Assembly (NCBI GenBank): GCA_002361655.1
Contig: DETM01000016.1
Coordinates: 78,809 to 91,591 of the forward strand
Direction of reading: 5' to 3'
Length of the DNA stretch: 12,783 nt
Origin: Prevotella sp. UBA3288
GTDB taxonomy: Bacteria > Bacteroidota > Bacteroidia > Bacteroidales > Bacteroidaceae
Numbering within the stretch: the stretch's first letter is position 1; each line of letters begins with the position of its first letter. Under the pieces are notes generated by a model that saw only the letters and a program-made list of their open reading frames with translations, was not told where the DNA came from and made no database searches. Positions 5,459 to 12,783 of this stretch are shown here, in pieces. Both the position numbers and the translations under genes were made by a program.

Positions 5459-6496
5459 ATGATATCCTTTGAATGCGACTATAACAACGGCGCCCATCCT
5501 AAGGTGCTGGAAAATCTTATCATACACAACGATGCCAAGCCGACACCCTACGGCTTTGATACCTATTCCGACCGGGCAAAGGAGCGTATCCGCGAAGCCA
5601 TCGGGATGCCCGAGGCACAGATATTCTTCCTGACCGGCGGCACACAGACCAATGCTACCACCATCGACTCCATGCTCTACCAGTATGAGGGCGTCATCTG
5701 CGTAGATTCCGGCCATATCAATGTGCATGAAGCCGGAGCCGTAGAGTTTACCGAGCACAAAATCATCTCTCTGCCAAGCAATCAGGGAAAGATGGAAGCC
5801 CGCACGCTGCACGACTATCTCGATGCCTTCTACCACGACGGCAACCGCGACCATGCCGTGCATCCCGGTTTGGTCTATATCACCCACCCCACCGAGTTGG
5901 GAACCATCTACACGGCCAAGGAACTGGACGACATCTACCAGGTATGTAAGAAATACGACATCCCCCTCTATATCGACGGAGCCCGTCTGGGATATGGCAT
6001 AATGGCCGAAGGAGCCGACATCACCCTGCCCTACCTAGCCCGCCACTGCGACGTATTCTATATCGGCGGCACAAAAATCGGAGCCCTGTGTGGCGAGGCT
6101 GTCGTATTCACCAACCGCCGCGCCCATAAGCATTTCTTCTCCATTCAGAAGCAGCATGGAGCCGTCATTGCCAAAGGCGCACTCATCGGGCTACAATTCG
6201 AGGCGCTTTTCACCGACGATCTCTACTTCAAACTCGCCGGTCATGCCATCCGGATGGCGATGCGTATGAAGCAGATTTTCCGTGACAAAGGCTATGAGTT
6301 CTACGTCGATTCACCCACCAACCAACAGTTTATCATACTTGACAACGAACATGTAGAGCGGCTGTCACAACGAATCGAGTTCACCCATTTCGCCCAGGCT
6401 CCCCAACATCGCACGATTTGCCGTTTCGTCACCAGTTGGGCCACCACCGAAGAGGACATTCAAGCGCTCAACGAGGCTCTAAGCAGTGACAAATAA
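5459..6496 (+). CDS. ltaE: Threonine aldolase / beta-eliminating lyase family PLP enzyme
   Basis: A 345-residue fold-type I PLP enzyme of the low-specificity L-threonine aldolase group, which splits threonine (or allo-threonine) into glycine and acetaldehyde. Visible marks: the N-terminal ECDYNNGAHPKVL, LTGGTQTNATTI for the PLP phosphate, the ring-stacking region DSGHINVHEAGA (85-93), Asp173 and Arg176 in IDGARLGYG, and the Schiff-base Lys206 in YIGGTKIGAL. Substrate preference within this group cannot be decided from these motifs, so other beta-eliminating activity is possible. It is the last gene of the proB-proA-argF-ltaE cluster, 70 bases after argF, and could feed glycine metabolism alongside proline and arginine synthesis. 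The ATG at 5459 gives the expected N-terminus; no Shine-Dalgarno is seen, and the leader GTAAAAATAGAAAAAAG is A-rich as usual here. Confidence 0.88.
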   Translation: MISFECDYNNGAHPKVLENLIIHNDAKPTPYGFDTYSDRAKERIREAIGMPEAQIFFLTGGTQTNATTIDSMLYQYEGVICVDSGHINVHEAGAVEFTEHKIISLPSNQGKMEARTLHDYLDAFYHDGNRDHAVHPGLVYITHPTELGTIYTAKELDDIYQVCKKYDIPLYIDGARLGYGIMAEGADITLPYLARHCDVFYIGGTKIGALCGEAVVFTNRRAHKHFFSIQKQHGAVIAKGALIGLQFEALFTDDLYFKLAGHAIRMAMRMKQIFRDKGYEFYVDSPTNQQFIILDNEHVERLSQRIEFTHFAQAPQHRTICRFVTSWATTEEDIQALNEALSSDK

Positions 6497-6529
6497 AGCC
6501 CTCTGTCGTAATAAATAAGGCCCTTAGCC
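6486..6529 (+). repeat. Degenerate 22-bp tandem repeat at the ltaE stop
   Basis: GTGACAAATAAAGCCCTC at 6486 (containing the ltaE stop TAA) is followed with a period of 22 bases by GTAATAAATAAGGCCCTT at 6508; by eye 15 of 22 positions agree. A shorter partial echo, TTGACAAATATG, follows at 6530. It resembles the 3'-end echoes of argF and proA but is much weaker and could be chance in A/T-rich sequence. Confidence 0.35.
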
Positions 6530-6580
6530 TTGACAAATATGAAGTATTACCTTAAAAAGGAACATTTTTTTATCATTTCG

Positions 6581-6611
6581 TTGGCTGTTTCCAAGAAAAA
6601 GTCTACCTTTG
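6581..6611 (+). promoter_or_regulatory. Promoter of the OmpA-family gene
   Basis: A Bacteroidota -7 box TACCTTTG lies at 6604-6611 and a TTGG box close to the TTTG -33 consensus lies at 6581-6584, with a 19-base spacer. Transcription would begin near 6618 and leave an A/T-rich leader of about 45 bases with no Shine-Dalgarno, typical of highly expressed outer-membrane protein genes in this phylum. Confidence 0.7.
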
Positions 6612-6663
6612 CACGCGAATTCAAATAAACAAACAAAATTTTATATTTTAAACAAATTTTAAT

Positions 6664-7851
6664 ATGAGAAAGTATTTACTAATGCTTGCTGCTGCTATGC
6701 TGACTGTCTCAGCAAGCGCACAGAAGACGGTCACCACCGCCAGCAAGGCCGGTGACAACTGGTACGTAGGTATTAACGCCGGTGCCGGCACACCGATGGT
6801 GAAGTGGAACAACGGCGATGCCGGTTTTATGAAGGGTTTCGCTCCCAGTTTTGGTATCCGCGCCGGTAAGAACCTGACCACAGTGTTCGGTCTGGCTTTG
6901 GATGTCAACACCTATTTCGAGGCTAACGAGAAGTCGGGCATGAAGAAAAAGACCTTCATCGACGGCATGAATGCCAACATCATGGGTACATTTAACCTGA
7001 GCAACCTCTTTGCAGGTTATAAAGGCGAACCCCGCACTTTCGAGGTAATCGCTCTGGCCGGTCCCGGCTACAGCCGTTCGTTCGGTGAGAACCACGGCGG
7101 TGGTATCAACGTGAAAGGTGCGCTGGACTTCGCTTTCAACCTGGGTGCCAAAAAGGCTTGGCAGATTTACATCGAGCCCGCTGCTATCTTCGGCCAGCCC
7201 CTGCCCCAGTATGCAAACCCCTTCCGCAACAACCTCTACGATGCATCTAAAGACAAGAATAAGTTGAATGGTCTGTTCCAGTTGAACCTCGGTGTGAACT
7301 ATAAGTTCGGCACCAGCAACGGCACCCACAACTTCGCTAAGGAGCAACTCCGCGACCAGGCCGAGATTGATGCTTTGAACGCCAACATCAACAACCTGCG
7401 TGCTGCCAACGACGCTAAGGCCAGCCAGATTGCTGCTTTGGAGAAGGACAACGCTGACTTGAAGAAGAAGTTGGCCGACTGCGAGGCTCGTCCCACCCAG
7501 ATTGTCGAGGAAGTGAAGAAGGAGACTGTTCTGCAGCCCATCGTGATCTTCCGTCAGGGCAAGAGCACCATCGATGCCGCCCAGTATGCTAACATCGAGA
7601 TGATTGCAAAGTACATGAAGAATCACCCCGAGGCTAAGGTGCTCGTTCGTGGCTACGCTTCTCCCGAGGGCAACGCAGAACTGAACCAGAAACTGTCTGT
7701 CGCTCGTGCCGAGTCGGTGAAGACCGCTCTCATCAACCGTTATAAGATTGCCGCCGACCGCATCACTGTCGAGGGTCTTGGCGCAACCGACAAACTATCT
7801 GACGAGATCGACTTCAACCGTGTCGCCATGTTCGTTGACACCACGAAGTAA
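6664..7851 (+). CDS. OmpA-family outer-membrane protein
   Basis: A 395-residue envelope protein. Residues 1-20 are a signal peptide ending SASAQ. Residues 30-215 look like an eight-strand-type beta-barrel (alternating polar/aromatic segments, NWYVGINAGAG at the start and LGVNYKFG at the last strand). Residues about 225-275 form a coiled coil (QAEIDALNANINNLRAAND and following), and residues about 285-395 form the OmpA/MotB peptidoglycan-binding domain, with IVIFRQGKSTID, RGYASPEGNAELN and LSVARAESVK. The position equivalent to E. coli OmpA Asp271, which binds diaminopimelate, is Ser333, while the Arg286 equivalent is kept as Arg348. The protein should anchor the outer membrane to the cell wall. 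It has its own promoter and a strong terminator, so it is expected to be an independent, abundant transcript. Related Bacteroidales proteins are major surface antigens; exact orthology is not claimed. Confidence 0.9.
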   Translation: MRKYLLMLAAAMLTVSASAQKTVTTASKAGDNWYVGINAGAGTPMVKWNNGDAGFMKGFAPSFGIRAGKNLTTVFGLALDVNTYFEANEKSGMKKKTFIDGMNANIMGTFNLSNLFAGYKGEPRTFEVIALAGPGYSRSFGENHGGGINVKGALDFAFNLGAKKAWQIYIEPAAIFGQPLPQYANPFRNNLYDASKDKNKLNGLFQLNLGVNYKFGTSNGTHNFAKEQLRDQAEIDALNANINNLRAANDAKASQIAALEKDNADLKKKLADCEARPTQIVEEVKKETVLQPIVIFRQGKSTIDAAQYANIEMIAKYMKNHPEAKVLVRGYASPEGNAELNQKLSVARAESVKTALINRYKIAADRITVEGLGATDKLSDEIDFNRVAMFVDTTK

Positions 7852-7872
7852 TCTTTGCTCGTACAGAGTACT

Positions 7873-7918
7873 AAAAGGAATCCCCCGAAAGCCGCTTGGC
7901 TTTCGGGGGATTTCTTTT
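7873..7918. terminator. Bidirectional rho-independent terminator
   Basis: A 15-bp perfect stem, AATCCCCCGAAAGCC (7879-7893) with GGCTTTCGGGGGATT (7898-7912), closes a GCTT loop. The stem extends outward through A/U pairs, so there is a T-rich tail (TTTCTTTT) on the plus strand and AAAAGGAA, read as a T-rich tail, on the minus strand. It ends the OmpA-family transcript and can also end the convergent M3 peptidase transcript, whose stop codon is 61 bases away. Confidence 0.93.
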
Positions 7919-7978
7919 ACAATGTTGGCAGACTAAGCGTCCATTCCTGCCCTAACCTGTAACACTTCCACTTGTGGG

Positions 7979-10105
7979 TTACAGTCCGCGGGCCTTCAGC
8001 AGACCGGAAGCATCGGGGTGCTCCATGCCGGTGAAGTCGGTGAATATCTGCATCAGGTCGCGGGTGTTGCCGCGGCTCAGAATCTTATCGCGCATATCCT
8101 GGCCCACTTCGGGATTCAGTGCACCGCGCTGGGCGAAGCAGTCGGCGATGTTGACAGCCAGCACCTCCGTCCACAGGTAACTGTAGTAACCAGCGGCATA
8201 GCCGCTGCCCCAGATGTGGTTGAAGTAACTGGTCATGTAGCGCGGGGGCACCTGACGGTTGAGCAGCCCTACATGCTCCAAGGCGTTAATTTCGAACTGC
8301 TGAGCCTCTTCTACTGAAGGGATCTGGTCGGCAGGCAACATGTGCCAGGCCATGTCGACACAGGTGGCACCGAGGTTCTCGCCCAGCGCATAGGCTGTCT
8401 GGAAGTTGATGCTCTTCAGCATCCGCTCCTTCAGTTCGGCGGGCATGGGCTCGCCGGTGACGGCGTGTTTGGCATAGTGGTCGAAGATCTCGGGGATGGA
8501 GGCGAACGACTCGTTGAACTGTGACGGCATCTCTACAAAGTCGCGGGCCACCGAAGTGCCGGCCAGCGAGTTGTACTGGCAGTCGGAGAGCAGGGCGTGC
8601 AGGGCGTGGCCGAACTCGTGGAACATGGTGGTCACCTCGTCCCATGTGAGCAGCGAGGGCTGACCCTCGGGGGCTTTGGCACTGTTGCATACATTATAGA
8701 TGACGGGCTTCTGCTGGCGCTGACGGCTCTGGTTGAGGAATTCGCTCATCCAGGCTCCGCCGCGTTTCGTGGGACGGCGGTAGAGGTCGCTGTAGAACAG
8801 GGCCATGGGCTGGCCGTCTTTGTCGAACACCTCGTAGACCTTCACGTCAGGGTGGTAGACGGGAATGTCGGTGCGCTCCTTGAACGTGAGGCCGTAAACG
8901 CGGTTGGCGGCATAGAACACGCCGTTCTGGCGCACGCTGTCAGCATTAAAGTAGGGCTTCACCTCCTCGTCACTGATGTTCAGCATTTCTTTCTTCATCT
9001 TGGCTGAATAGTAGAAGCGGTCATAGGGCTCCAGGGTGAAGTCGCTGCCTTCCTTCAATTTGGCGTAGGCTTCGATAGCCTTTGTCTCGGCATCGGCCTT
9101 CGGCGTGTAGGCGGCGATGAGTTGGCGCAGGAAGGCATAGACATTGTCGGGTGTCTTAGCCATGGTCTTCTCCAGCGAGTAGGCGGCGTAGGTGTCGTAG
9201 CCCATGAGTTGGGCCTGACGAGCCCGCAACTGTGCTATCTCGGTGCAGATGGCGAAGGTATTGTGCTTCCCATTGCCGTCGGCACGGTGGATACTGGCCT
9301 CGAAGACGCGACGGCGCAGGTCGCGGTTGTCGAGACTGGCCAACAGGGCCTGCTGTGTGGTGTTGACAATGACGATGCAGTAGGGAGCCTTGCCGCCACG
9401 GCTTGCTGCATCCTCCTTGCACTGGGCGATGTCGGCCTCGGAGAGACCGGCTAGTTCCTCTTTTGTCTCCACCCACACGGCGGCATCGTTGGTGGCAGCC
9501 TGCAGGGCGTCGCCCCACTGCTGCTGCAGGTCGGCGATGCGCAGGTTAATTTTCTTCATCTCGGCGGCATCCTCGTCAGAGAGCAGTGCACCGGAACGGA
9601 CAAACTGCTTGTAGGTCTCGTCGAGCAGTCGCTGGTCTTCGCCCTCCAACTGGTCGCGCTGGTTGTCGTAGACGGTCTTGATACGCTCGAAGAGGGCCTT
9701 GTTGAACATCACCTCGTTGTCCAGGTCGGTCAGCAGCGGCGTGACTTCCTTCTCGGCCTCGGCTATCTCAGGCGTCTTGTCGGCACTGACCAGTGCGTAG
9801 AGCACGTTGGTCACACGCTCCAGCAGACGGCCGCTCTCCTCGTAGGCCACGATGGTGTTCTCGAAGGTGGGAGCCTCCTCGTTGTCGGTGATGGTCTTGA
9901 TGTTAGCCCGTTTCTCCTCGATGGCAGCCTTGACAGCCGGCACATAGTCGCTGGTCTTGATGCGACTGAAGTCAGGGGCACCGTAGGGCAGCGTGCTCTC
10001 CTCGAGCAGCGGGTTGCCGCCGGTCTCACTGTTCTTGCATGCCGTCATCTGCAGCATCAGGGCCGATGCCATGCCCAGTGTAATCAATGTCTTCGTCAGT
10101 TTCAT
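7979..10105 (-). CDS. dcp: M3-family zinc metallopeptidase lipoprotein (Dcp-like)
   Basis: A 708-residue peptidase of the thimet oligopeptidase/peptidyl-dipeptidase Dcp family, which cleaves short peptides (Dcp removes C-terminal dipeptides). The zinc site is complete: HEFGH at 496-500, with His496, catalytic Glu497 and His500, and the third ligand Glu525 in DFVEMPSQ exactly 25 residues later as in the family. The substrate-side glycine/tyrosine segment GSGYAAGYYSYLW follows near the C-terminus, and the N-terminal two-thirds is the helical M3 domain. Unlike E. coli Dcp (681 residues, cytoplasmic/periplasmic), this protein begins with a lipoprotein-type signal peptide whose lipobox MTAC gives Cys23, so it is probably anchored in the inner or outer membrane facing the periplasm or exterior. 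It likely feeds peptide use. The gene stands alone between a terminator and a divergent promoter region. Confidence 0.93.
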   Translation of the reverse strand: MKLTKTLITLGMASALMLQMTACKNSETGGNPLLEESTLPYGAPDFSRIKTSDYVPAVKAAIEEKRANIKTITDNEEAPTFENTIVAYEESGRLLERVTNVLYALVSADKTPEIAEAEKEVTPLLTDLDNEVMFNKALFERIKTVYDNQRDQLEGEDQRLLDETYKQFVRSGALLSDEDAAEMKKINLRIADLQQQWGDALQAATNDAAVWVETKEELAGLSEADIAQCKEDAASRGGKAPYCIVIVNTTQQALLASLDNRDLRRRVFEASIHRADGNGKHNTFAICTEIAQLRARQAQLMGYDTYAAYSLEKTMAKTPDNVYAFLRQLIAAYTPKADAETKAIEAYAKLKEGSDFTLEPYDRFYYSAKMKKEMLNISDEEVKPYFNADSVRQNGVFYAANRVYGLTFKERTDIPVYHPDVKVYEVFDKDGQPMALFYSDLYRRPTKRGGAWMSEFLNQSRQRQQKPVIYNVCNSAKAPEGQPSLLTWDEVTTMFHEFGHALHALLSDCQYNSLAGTSVARDFVEMPSQFNESFASIPEIFDHYAKHAVTGEPMPAELKERMLKSINFQTAYALGENLGATCVDMAWHMLPADQIPSVEEAQQFEINALEHVGLLNRQVPPRYMTSYFNHIWGSGYAAGYYSYLWTEVLAVNIADCFAQRGALNPEVGQDMRDKILSRGNTRDLMQIFTDFTGMEHPDASGLLKARGL

Positions 10106-10161
10106 AAATTGTCAATTGTTTATTGGTTACTATTTAATGTTTAATTCTCATCGTTCGCTTG

Positions 10162-10192
10162 CAAAGTTAGCAATAAAAAACGACACTTCCAA
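10162..10192 (-). promoter_or_regulatory. Promoter of the M3 peptidase gene
   Basis: Read on the minus strand, a TTGG box (10192-10189), a 19-base spacer and the -7 box TAACTTTG (10169-10162) match the Bacteroidota promoter pattern, with the same spacing and the same TTGG variant as the OmpA-gene promoter. The predicted leader is about 50 bases and A/T-rich. Confidence 0.68.
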
Positions 10193-10267
10193 CGAATTGT
10201 GCAAACGATTTCATTTCAGAAGACAAATTTCCTATTCAATGGTGGTTCCTACGTCAGGATTATTTCG

Positions 10268-10275
10268 TATCTTTG
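10268..10275 (+). promoter_or_regulatory. Candidate -7 box of the GH13 gene
   Basis: TATCTTTG matches TAnnTTTG and lies 24 bases before the ATG at 10300, giving a leader of about 17 bases. No convincing TTTG/TTGG box is present 19 bases upstream, so the promoter is weak or depends on an activator. Confidence 0.45.
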
Positions 10276-10299
10276 TCGCAATTATTCATCAAGAAACTT

Positions 10300-12264
10300 A
10301 TGAAACGCATTTGCTTTATCCTTGCTCTGTTGACGAGCGTAATGACTATGAGTGCTGCGAAGAACGTGAAGCCGACCGTGAGTCGCATCGATCCCACCGA
10401 CTGGTATGTGGGCATGAAGAACACCTGTCTGCAACTGATGGTCTACGGACAGGGGGTCCGTCGGGTGAACAACGTCACCACCGACTATCCCGGCGTCACC
10501 ATCGACAGTCTGGTGCGACTCGACTCGCCCAACTACCTGCTTGTCTATCTCAACTTGCGCGATGCACGGCCAGGCACCATGACGCTGAACTTCAACACAG
10601 GAAAAAAGATGCAGAAGGTGAACTATGTGCTCAAACAGCGACAGATGAAAGGCGATGAGCATGTGGGCTTTGATATCAGCGACGTGCTCTATCTGCTCAT
10701 GCCCGACCGCTTTGCCTCCGGCCGACAGGACAACGACCAGATAGCAGGGCTCCGCACCTACGTCAACGACCGCTCGAAGCCCTCGCTGCGACATGGTGGC
10801 GACATGGAGGGCATCCGCCAGCATCTGGACTATTTCACCGACCTGGGCGTGACGGCCCTCTGGTTCACCCCCGTGCTGGAGAACAACTCGCCCGACTCTG
10901 AGAACGGTTTCTCCACCTATCACGGCTATGCCACCACCGACTACTACCGCGTGGATCCCCGCTTTGGCACGAACGAAGAGTATTGCCAATTGATACGTGA
11001 AGCCCATAGCCGAGGGCTAAAGGTGGTGATGGACATGATTTTCAACCATTGCGGCTTCGAGCATCCCTGGGTGAGCGACATGCCTTCGAAGGACTGGTTC
11101 AACACCCCCGAATGGCTCTCCGAAAAGAACTCCGGACGCGACCACATGACCGGCTTCACTGCCAATGCCGACGGCTCAGAACCCGCCAAGTCAGCCTATC
11201 TGCAGACCAGTTATAAACTGACGCCCGTCGTCGACCCATACGCCTCAGAGGTGGACCTTCGCGAGACAGTAGAGGGCTGGTTCGTGCCCTCCATGCCCGA
11301 CCTCAACCAGCGCAACCCGCACCTCATGCGTTACCTTATACAAAACAGCATCTGGTGGATAGAGACGGCCGCCATCGACGGCATCCGCATGGACACCTAT
11401 CCCTATGCCTTCCGTGAGCCCATGGCACAGTGGATGAAGGAATTGGACCAGGAGTACCCGAACTTCAATACCGTGGGCGAGACGTGGGTCACCGAGCCCG
11501 CCTATACCGCCGCGTGGCAGAAAGACAGCCATGTGGCTGTTGGTTCGCCAAACAGTTATTTGAAGACTGTCATGGACTTCTCGTTCTTCGACAAACTCAA
11601 CCAGGCGAAGGGCGAAGAGACCGACGGCTGGTGGAAGGGCCTCAACCGACTCTACAACTCGTTTGTCTACGACTACCTCTATCCCAACCCGTCCAGCGTA
11701 CTCGCCTTCATCGAGAACCACGATACCGACCGTTTCCTAGGCAACGGACGCGACACCCTCATACTCAAGCAGGCACTGGCCCTGCTGCTCACGGTGAACC
11801 GCATCCCCCAACTCTACTATGGCACGGAGGTGCTGATGAACGGCACCAAGGAGGTGACCGACGGCAATGTGCGTAAGGACTTCCCAGGCGGCTTCCCAGG
11901 CGACAGCCACAACTGTTTTACCCATGAGGGCCGGTCGAAGGCAGAGAACAGCATGTTCAACTGGCTGAGCCGACTGTTGCACTGGCGACAAGGTAACGAG
12001 ACCATCATCCGCGGCTATCAGACCCAGTTCATCCCCTACAACGGCATCTATGTCATCACCCGCCGCTGGCACCGCAACACGGTGATGACCATCCTCAACG
12101 GCACCAACCGGCCGGCCACAATGCAGGTCAGACGCTATGCCGAGGTCATCGGCAAGACGGGGCGCGTGCAGGACATCCCGACGGGCCGCTACTACGACCT
12201 GTCGAATGACCTTACGCTGAAGCCCCGACAGAGCCTCGTGCTGGAGTTTATCATGGAGGAATAG
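10300..12264 (+). CDS. Periplasmic GH13 cyclomaltodextrinase/neopullulanase (SusA-like)
   Basis: A 654-residue glycoside hydrolase that should cleave alpha-1,4 links of maltodextrins, cyclodextrins or pullulan. Residues 1-20 form a signal peptide (MKRICFILALL, then MSA). Residues about 27-125 match the N-terminal cyclomaltodextrinase domain (IDPTDWYVGMKNTCLQLMVYG). The catalytic TIM barrel starts at about 135 (DVLYLLMPDRFASG) and has region I DMIFNH (245-250), the nucleophile Asp365 in DGIRMDTYPY, the acid/base Glu394 in VGETWV, and Asp475 in ENHDTDR. The last 80 residues form the C-terminal beta domain. All three catalytic acids are present. The closest known role is B. thetaiotaomicron SusA, but no susBCDEFG-type gene is visible nearby. 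The ATG at 10300 is used rather than an in-frame TTG 27 bases upstream, because it opens the signal peptide and lies after the -7 box. Confidence 0.93.
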   Translation: MKRICFILALLTSVMTMSAAKNVKPTVSRIDPTDWYVGMKNTCLQLMVYGQGVRRVNNVTTDYPGVTIDSLVRLDSPNYLLVYLNLRDARPGTMTLNFNTGKKMQKVNYVLKQRQMKGDEHVGFDISDVLYLLMPDRFASGRQDNDQIAGLRTYVNDRSKPSLRHGGDMEGIRQHLDYFTDLGVTALWFTPVLENNSPDSENGFSTYHGYATTDYYRVDPRFGTNEEYCQLIREAHSRGLKVVMDMIFNHCGFEHPWVSDMPSKDWFNTPEWLSEKNSGRDHMTGFTANADGSEPAKSAYLQTSYKLTPVVDPYASEVDLRETVEGWFVPSMPDLNQRNPHLMRYLIQNSIWWIETAAIDGIRMDTYPYAFREPMAQWMKELDQEYPNFNTVGETWVTEPAYTAAWQKDSHVAVGSPNSYLKTVMDFSFFDKLNQAKGEETDGWWKGLNRLYNSFVYDYLYPNPSSVLAFIENHDTDRFLGNGRDTLILKQALALLLTVNRIPQLYYGTEVLMNGTKEVTDGNVRKDFPGGFPGDSHNCFTHEGRSKAENSMFNWLSRLLHWRQGNETIIRGYQTQFIPYNGIYVITRRWHRNTVMTILNGTNRPATMQVRRYAEVIGKTGRVQDIPTGRYYDLSNDLTLKPRQSLVLEFIMEE

Positions 12265-12373
12265 ACGTCTCAGCCGTCTTTGAAGCGTCGGTTCCGGCCA
12301 TGCCGGGGCTGACGACAGTAGGCTTGCTCGTGCACACCTTTCTACTCGCCCGAGGAAGTCTGCCTGCGTGGCA

Positions 12374-12783
12374 TCAGAGAATGGTATTCCCCTCCACCAG
12401 CATGCCGTCGAGCATATTCACCACGCGCTGGGCATAGCCGGCATCGCGCTCTGAGTGGGTCACCATCAGCACGGTGGTGCCCTCCTGGTTCAGCTGGGTG
12501 AGCAGCTGCATCACCTCCAGGCCGTTCTTCGAGTCGAGGTTTCCCGTCGGCTCGTCGGCGAGAATGAGCTTCGGATTCATCACTACGGCCCGGGCGATGG
12601 CCACGCGCTGCTGCTGACCGCCGCTAAGCTGCTGGGGGAAATGGTGGGCGCGATGCGAGATAGCCATGCGGCGCAGCACCTCCTCTACCCTCGCCCGCCG
12701 TTCCTTCTTGGGCACACCGAGATAGGTCAGCGGAAGCTCGACGTTCTCCTCCACGTTCAGTTCGTCAATCAGGTTGAAGCTCT
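12374..12783 (-). CDS. ABC transporter ATP-binding subunit, MacB/LolD type, C-terminal part
   Basis: The gene continues past the right edge of the window, so only the last 136 residues are seen. They hold the Q-loop region QSFNLIDELNVEEN, the signature LSGGQQQRVAIARA, Walker B LILADEPTGNLDS, and the H-loop VTHSE. The Walker A motif is beyond the window. The FNL at the Q-loop and ADEPTGNLDS are characteristic of the MacB/LolD/FtsE group, whose ATPases energise lipoprotein sorting or export of small molecules through a FtsX-type permease. The permease gene is not in the window and the substrate is unknown. It converges on the GH13 gene across a 109-bp gap; no strong terminator is visible there. 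Confidence 0.92.
   Translation of the reverse strand, partial: SFNLIDELNVEENVELPLTYLGVPKKERRARVEEVLRRMAISHRAHHFPQQLSGGQQQRVAIARAVVMNPKLILADEPTGNLDSKNGLEVMQLLTQLNQEGTTVLMVTHSERDAGYAQRVVNMLDGMLVEGNTIL

Noticed and set aside
6517..6570. Terminator after ltaE (AAGGC/GCCTT at 6517-6531, or CCTTAAAAAGG followed by a T run at 6550-6570)
   Set aside because: The stems are only 5 and 4 bp; too weak to call, although the T run leaves some possibility of a poor terminator.
6709..7626. Long open frame on the minus strand opposite the OmpA-family gene
   Set aside because: It is a mirror of the strong codon pattern of the OmpA gene; the product has no recognisable domain and the plus-strand gene has signal peptide, domains, promoter and terminator.
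10273..10299. Upstream TTG start for the GH13 enzyme
   Set aside because: It would overlap the -7 box and add residues before a well-formed signal peptide that begins at the ATG at 10300.
12265..12373. Terminator between the GH13 gene and the ABC ATPase
   Set aside because: Only a 5-bp CCGGC/GCCGG stem (12294-12306) with no T-tract was seen; the gap otherwise holds nothing I can support.

Overview
The window looks like a chromosomal segment of a Bacteroidales bacterium, most likely Prevotella or a close relative. The support is the gene content (an N-succinylornithine-type ArgF, a SusA-like periplasmic GH13 enzyme, a lipoprotein M3 peptidase, an OmpA protein with a long coiled coil), the absence of clear Shine-Dalgarno sequences, A/T-rich leaders, and several TAnnTTTG promoter -7 boxes, which are the Bacteroidota type. 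No RNA gene, transposase, phage gene or CRISPR array was seen.

Layout. At the left edge is the 3' end of an acyl-CoA ligase, followed on the same strand by a secreted alpha/beta hydrolase. Convergent to it, with a 12-bp overlap, is an AEC-family transporter on the minus strand. From a divergent A/T-rich promoter region (2009-2107) runs a plus-strand cluster proB-proA-argF-ltaE: the first two steps of proline synthesis, the carbamoylation step of the succinylated arginine pathway, and a threonine aldolase-like PLP enzyme. Next come an OmpA-family outer-membrane protein with its own promoter and a strong bidirectional terminator (7873-7918), a convergent M3 metallopeptidase lipoprotein, a divergent cyclomaltodextrinase/neopullulanase-like GH13 enzyme, and at the right edge the 3' part of a MacB/LolD-type ABC ATPase on the minus strand.

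The notable part is the proB-proA-argF-ltaE cluster, which holds several kinds of small repeat. A 101-bp element containing two 32-bp tandem units, a GC-rich hairpin and an A-rich tail lies directly upstream of both proA and argF (98/101 identical), so it flanks proA as direct repeats. Its 32-bp hairpin core occurs a third time, base for base, inside the argF coding sequence, where it is read in frame as [10 protein letters not shown] in a predicted surface loop. proA carries a different in-frame repeat, four copies of the heptamer CTTCACT. The gene 3' ends in this cluster are also echoed downstream of their stop codons. Together this suggests a palindromic repeat family that spreads between genes and tolerably into enzymes, as Rickettsia palindromic elements do. 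That interpretation is an inference; the repeats and the reading frames are directly visible.

Metabolically, ProB and ProA make glutamate semialdehyde for proline while the ArgF-like enzyme takes N-succinylornithine toward arginine, so the cluster groups glutamate-derived amino-acid synthesis. The remaining genes are envelope, peptide and glycan functions typical of a gut or rumen saccharolytic anaerobe.
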